NCBI GenBank assembly: GCA_013696595.1
Contig: JACCYG010000329.1
Location: 1 to 8,666, forward strand
Direction of reading: 5' to 3'
Length of the DNA stretch: 8,666 nt
From: Actinomycetota bacterium
GTDB lineage: Bacteria; Actinomycetota; Thermoleophilia; Gaiellales; Gaiellaceae
Positions 5,911 through 8,666 of this stretch are shown here, piece by piece. Position 1 is the stretch's first letter, and each line of letters starts with the position of its first letter. The translations under genes and the position numbers were made by a program. The notes beneath the pieces are model-generated. The model searched no databases. It saw only the letters and a program-made list of their open reading frames with translations, and was not told the DNA's origin.

Positions 5911-6468
5911 ATGGCCGTTCGCGTCGTTTCTCCTTCGCTTGCGCAGCTTCCGAATGCGCTCACCGTCGGTCGGCTCGGCCTGATTCCGCTCTTCGTCGCG
6001 CTGATGCTCGGAAACGACGGGGAAGGGAGCTGGGCGACCGCCGCGGTCTTCGCCCTCGCGGGGGCAACCGACCAGATCGACGGCTGGCTGGCGCGGCGCT
6101 GGCACGTCGAGTCGGAGTTCGGCAGGTTCGCCGATCCGCTGGCCGACCGGCTCATGATCGACGCCGCCGTCGTCCTCTTGACCCTCGACGGCCGACTGCC
6201 CTGGCCGGCGCTCGCCGTGATCCTCGTCCGGGACGGCGCGCTCATTCTCGCGACACCGCTTGCGGTTCGGCGCGGGTACGAATTCGAGGTGAACCTGCTG
6301 GGGAAGGCTGCGACCTGGATCCTCTACGCCTCCCTCGTCGGCATCGTGGCCTCGGACGAGGGGACCGCGTGGGCGCTCGCCCTCTTCTGGACGGGGCTCG
6401 GCCTGGCGCTCGCCGCGACGGTCGAGTACGCCGTGTCCGCCCTCCGGACAATGAGAGGAGCGCACTGA
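5911..6468 (+). CDS. CDP-alcohol phosphatidyltransferase (PgsA / cardiolipin synthase type), integral membrane
   Basis: Transfers a phosphatidyl group from CDP-diacylglycerol to an alcohol acceptor at the cytoplasmic membrane. The 185-residue protein has the exact family signature D-x2-DG-x2-AR-x8-G-x3-D-x3-D as DQIDGWLAR...GRFADPLAD, with Asp54, Asp57, Asp75 and Asp79 as metal ligands and base. About six hydrophobic segments are visible, for example LTVGRLGLIPLFVALMLG at the N-terminus and WALALFWTGLGLALAATV near the C-terminus. Acceptor specificity cannot be read: it may make phosphatidylglycerophosphate or be the eukaryote-type cardiolipin synthase of actinobacteria. The latter is favoured slightly by the downstream nucleotidyltransferase, a pairing I recall from Streptomyces (unverified). 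The in-frame GTG at 5908 is an equally possible start. The next gene begins 88 bp on, same strand. Confidence 0.9.
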   Translation: MAVRVVSPSLAQLPNALTVGRLGLIPLFVALMLGNDGEGSWATAAVFALAGATDQIDGWLARRWHVESEFGRFADPLADRLMIDAAVVLLTLDGRLPWPALAVILVRDGALILATPLAVRRGYEFEVNLLGKAATWILYASLVGIVASDEGTAWALALFWTGLGLALAATVEYAVSALRTMRGAH

Positions 6469-6495
6469 TCACGGCCCCCTTCCGCACATCTCGCA

Positions 6496-6529
6496 CTCTC
6501 GGAATCGCCGCGAGGCGGCGCCCCGAGAG
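6496..6529 (+). other. strong two-part hairpin between the phosphatidyltransferase and nucleotidyltransferase genes
   Basis: Outer stem CTCTCGG (6496-6502) pairs with CCGAGAG (6523-6529). Inner stem CGCCGC (6506-6511) pairs with GCGGCG (6515-6520) around GAG. The two are separated by a small AAT/CC internal loop, giving 13 perfect pairs. No T-run follows, so it is not a classical intrinsic terminator. It ends 27 nt before the next ATG and could be a processing or stability element, a factor-assisted terminator, or a 5'-leader control element. Confidence 0.55.
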
Positions 6530-6556
6530 CACGATCTGCGCAAAAGGTGACCGCCG

Positions 6557-8666
6557 ATGAAGGCCGTCATCATGGCGGGAGGAGAGGGGACGCGCCTTCG
6601 CCCCCTCACGTCGAACCAGCCGAAGCCCATGGTGGCGATCGTCGGCAAGCCGTGCATGGAGCACATCGTCGGCCTCCTGAAGAAGCACGGCTTCGAGGAC
6701 ATCGTCGTCACCCTTGCCTTCATGCCGCAGGCGATCCGCGGCTACTTCGGGGCCGGTGAGACGCACGGCGTCCAGATCCGGTACTCGGTCGAGGAGTCGC
6801 CCGCGGGCACTGCAGGCTCGGTCAAACTCGCGGAGGACGCTCTGGACGACCCGTTCATCGTCATATCGGGGGACGCCCTCTGCGACATCGACCTGACCGA
6901 GCTCGTCCGCTTCCACCAGGAGCGGAACGCGGCCGTGACGATCGCGCTCAAGAGCGTCGAGAACCCGCTCGAGTTCGGGATCGTCGTCACGGACGAGGAA
7001 GGCCAGATCGAGCGCTTCCTCGAAAAGCCCTCATGGGCGCAGGTCTTCACGGACACGATCAACACGGGGATCTACGTGATCCAGCCGGAGGTCCTACGGC
7101 ACATCCCGACCGACCGGCCGTTCGACTTCTCCAAAGAGCTCTTTCCGCTCCTCCTGGAAAAGGGGGACCCGCTCTACGGGTACGTCGCGGAGGGCTACTG
7201 GCAGGACATCGGAAATCTGGACCAGTACCGGCAGGCGAACTTCGACGCGCTCGACGAGCGCGTCGAGCTGAACATCTCTGGAATCCGCCTGCGCGGGAAC
7301 GTCTGGGTCGGCGAGGGGGTCGAGCTCGCCGACCTCGATTCCGTCGAGGGGCCCGCGTTCCTCGGCAACTACTGCCGGATCGCGCCGCAGGCGACCGTCG
7401 GCCCTCACTCGGTGCTCGGCTCGAACGTCGTTCTGCGTGAGCACGCGCGCACGGTTCGGAGCGTCATCGACACGGGGACGTCGGTCGGTCGAAACGCGCT
7501 CGTCGAGGGAGCGATCGTGGGCCGGATGTGCGATCTGCGCGACCATGCGAGGCTGCACGAGGCCACGGCCGTCGGAGACCAGTCGACGATCGGCGAGCAG
7601 AGCGTCGTAATGCCCGGGGTCCGCATCTACCCGTTCAAGGAAGTCGAGGCGGGCGCCCACGTCGACCGGAACGTGATCTGGGAGTCGCGCGCCGTCTCGA
7701 CGATCTTCGGCCGCGACGGCGTCTCCGGCCTCATCAACGTCGACCTGACGCCAGAGACCGCCCTGCGGCTCGGTCTCGCCCTCGGCACGGCCCTGAAACG
7801 CGGCGCCCACGTCGCGACGAGCCGGGAGGCGCCACCCTCCTGCAGGCTCCTCCGCCGCGCGGTCCTGGCCGGGATGAACGCGACCGGGGTTCACGTCTCC
7901 GATCTACGCGTCATGCCTGCCGCGGTCAACAGGCACCTCCTGAAGAGCGAGGGCTTTGACGCCGGCGTCCATGTGCGCCCGAGCGCGGCCGATCCCGAAG
8001 TGGTGGAGATCCAGATCTTCGAGCCGCCGGGCGTCCAGGCTTCCTCCACATTCATGAAGGAGATCGAGAAGCACTTCGCGCGTCAGGAATTCCGGCGCGC
8101 GGCCTGGGACGAGGTGGGGGAGATTCGCTTCCCGGCGCGCGCTGCCGAGAGCTATGCGCAGGACCTCCTCGGAATCCTCGACACGGACGCCATCCGCGCC
8201 CGCGGCTTCCGCATCGTCGTGGACTACGCCTACTCGTCCGCTTCGTTGATCCTCCCGTTCGTCCTCGGCCCGTTGGGAGTCGAGGTCGTGGCGTCGCACG
8301 CCTACCTGCGCGGGGAGGCCCCCGTCCCGGCGACCGGGGCGCTCGTCGAGTCGATCGGCCACGCGAAGAGGCTCGTCTCGGCCGTCGGCGCCGACTTCGG
8401 CGTCGTGCTCGACCCGGGGGCAGAGCGGATCTACCTGATCGATGAGGCGGCGCGCGAGGTGCCGGTCGAGCAGGAGCTCCTCCTCTTCCTCAGCCTGATC
8501 ACCTCGAACGGACGCAGGGGGAAACTTGCCTTTCCGATCACCGTTACGAGCCTCGTCGACCGCTTCGTGGAGGGAACGAGCTTCGAGGTCGAGCGGACAC
8601 CCACCTCGCTCGCGGCACTCACACGCGCGGCCGCTCGCGAGGATGTCGTCTTCGCCGGCTCGGTGG
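6557..8666 (+). CDS. sugar-1-phosphate nucleotidyltransferase with left-handed beta-helix and degenerate phosphomannomutase-like domain (3' end outside window)
   Basis: Probably makes an NDP-sugar (mannose-1-phosphate guanylyltransferase is the usual label) for cell-surface glycans. I read 703 uninterrupted codons to the window end; relatives are about 830-840 residues, so roughly 130 are missing. Domain 1 (1-235) is a nucleotidyltransferase: MAGGEGTRLRPLT at 6-18, QPKPM, GDALCDID with Asp106, EKPSW at 156, and WQDIGN with Asp217. Domain 2 (about 236-375) is a hexapeptide left-handed beta-helix. Domain 3 (about 376 on) is phosphohexomutase-like, opening FGRDGVSGLINVDLTPETA. The TASHNP active-site loop is replaced by PSAADP (475-480), so mutase activity is doubtful. 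Translation starts at ATG 6557 behind AAGGTGA (6544-6550), a good Shine-Dalgarno, unlike the leaderless genes here. GTP versus other nucleotide, and mannose versus glucose, cannot be settled from motifs. Confidence 0.9.
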   Translation, partial: MKAVIMAGGEGTRLRPLTSNQPKPMVAIVGKPCMEHIVGLLKKHGFEDIVVTLAFMPQAIRGYFGAGETHGVQIRYSVEESPAGTAGSVKLAEDALDDPFIVISGDALCDIDLTELVRFHQERNAAVTIALKSVENPLEFGIVVTDEEGQIERFLEKPSWAQVFTDTINTGIYVIQPEVLRHIPTDRPFDFSKELFPLLLEKGDPLYGYVAEGYWQDIGNLDQYRQANFDALDERVELNISGIRLRGNVWVGEGVELADLDSVEGPAFLGNYCRIAPQATVGPHSVLGSNVVLREHARTVRSVIDTGTSVGRNALVEGAIVGRMCDLRDHARLHEATAVGDQSTIGEQSVVMPGVRIYPFKEVEAGAHVDRNVIWESRAVSTIFGRDGVSGLINVDLTPETALRLGLALGTALKRGAHVATSREAPPSCRLLRRAVLAGMNATGVHVSDLRVMPAAVNRHLLKSEGFDAGVHVRPSAADPEVVEIQIFEPPGVQASSTFMKEIEKHFARQEFRRAAWDEVGEIRFPARAAESYAQDLLGILDTDAIRARGFRIVVDYAYSSASLILPFVLGPLGVEVVASHAYLRGEAPVPATGALVESIGHAKRLVSAVGADFGVVLDPGAERIYLIDEAAREVPVEQELLLFLSLITSNGRRGKLAFPITVTSLVDRFVEGTSFEVERTPTSLAALTRAAAREDVVFAGSV

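Noticed and set aside
5802..6560. 252-residue + frame overlapping the phosphatidyltransferase gene
   Set aside because: Arg-rich out-of-frame shadow; the true frame carries the exact DxxDGxxAR signature.

Overview
The window is about 8.7 kb of very GC-rich DNA. The codons are almost all G/C-ended, the genes are packed tightly, the tRNA gene has no encoded CCA, and several starts look leaderless. This fits a high-GC Actinomycetota, possibly a deep-branching class such as Thermoleophilia. The class is a guess; the phylum-level call rests on composition and on gene pairings known from actinobacteria (ispG next to proS; a CDP-alcohol phosphatidyltransferase next to a long sugar-1-phosphate nucleotidyltransferase). 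Most of the window is chromosomal core. I see no mobile element, CRISPR array or defence locus.

Left part, + strand (1-2496): the end of ispG (isoprenoid MEP pathway), complete proS (prolyl-tRNA synthetase with its editing domain), and a 99-residue XRE-type DNA-binding protein whose start codon overlaps the proS stop (TGATG). These look like one transcript. Facing them is a 50-residue, very acidic minus-strand protein (2493-2645). Its stop shares a palindromic CTAG with the stop of the XRE gene.

Middle part: tRNA-Pro with anticodon GGG (2754-2828), then proC (2987-3799), the last enzyme of proline synthesis. ProRS, one of its tRNA substrates and the enzyme that makes proline therefore lie within 3.3 kb. 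Convergent to proC, with an 18-bp overlap, is a secreted cell-wall hydrolase with two peptidoglycan-binding repeats and an M23 peptidase domain. Upstream of it on the same strand is a short HutF-type amidohydrolase (formimidoylglutamate deiminase family). It keeps the catalytic residues but lacks the usual N-terminal domain.

Right part: a 144-bp divergent intergenic region separates hutF from a CDP-alcohol phosphatidyltransferase (phosphatidylglycerophosphate or cardiolipin synthase type). The region carries two pairs of tandem 10-bp repeats, placed almost symmetrically with respect to the two predicted -10 boxes. After an 88-bp gap holding a strong hairpin comes a large gene that runs off the window. 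It encodes a sugar-1-phosphate nucleotidyltransferase, a left-handed beta-helix and a phosphomannomutase-like domain that has lost the catalytic serine motif. These two genes probably serve membrane lipid and cell-surface sugar metabolism.

The items most worth a second look are the divergent repeat pairs, the trimmed HutF, the proline cluster with its coupled XRE gene and acidic microprotein, and the degenerate mutase domain.
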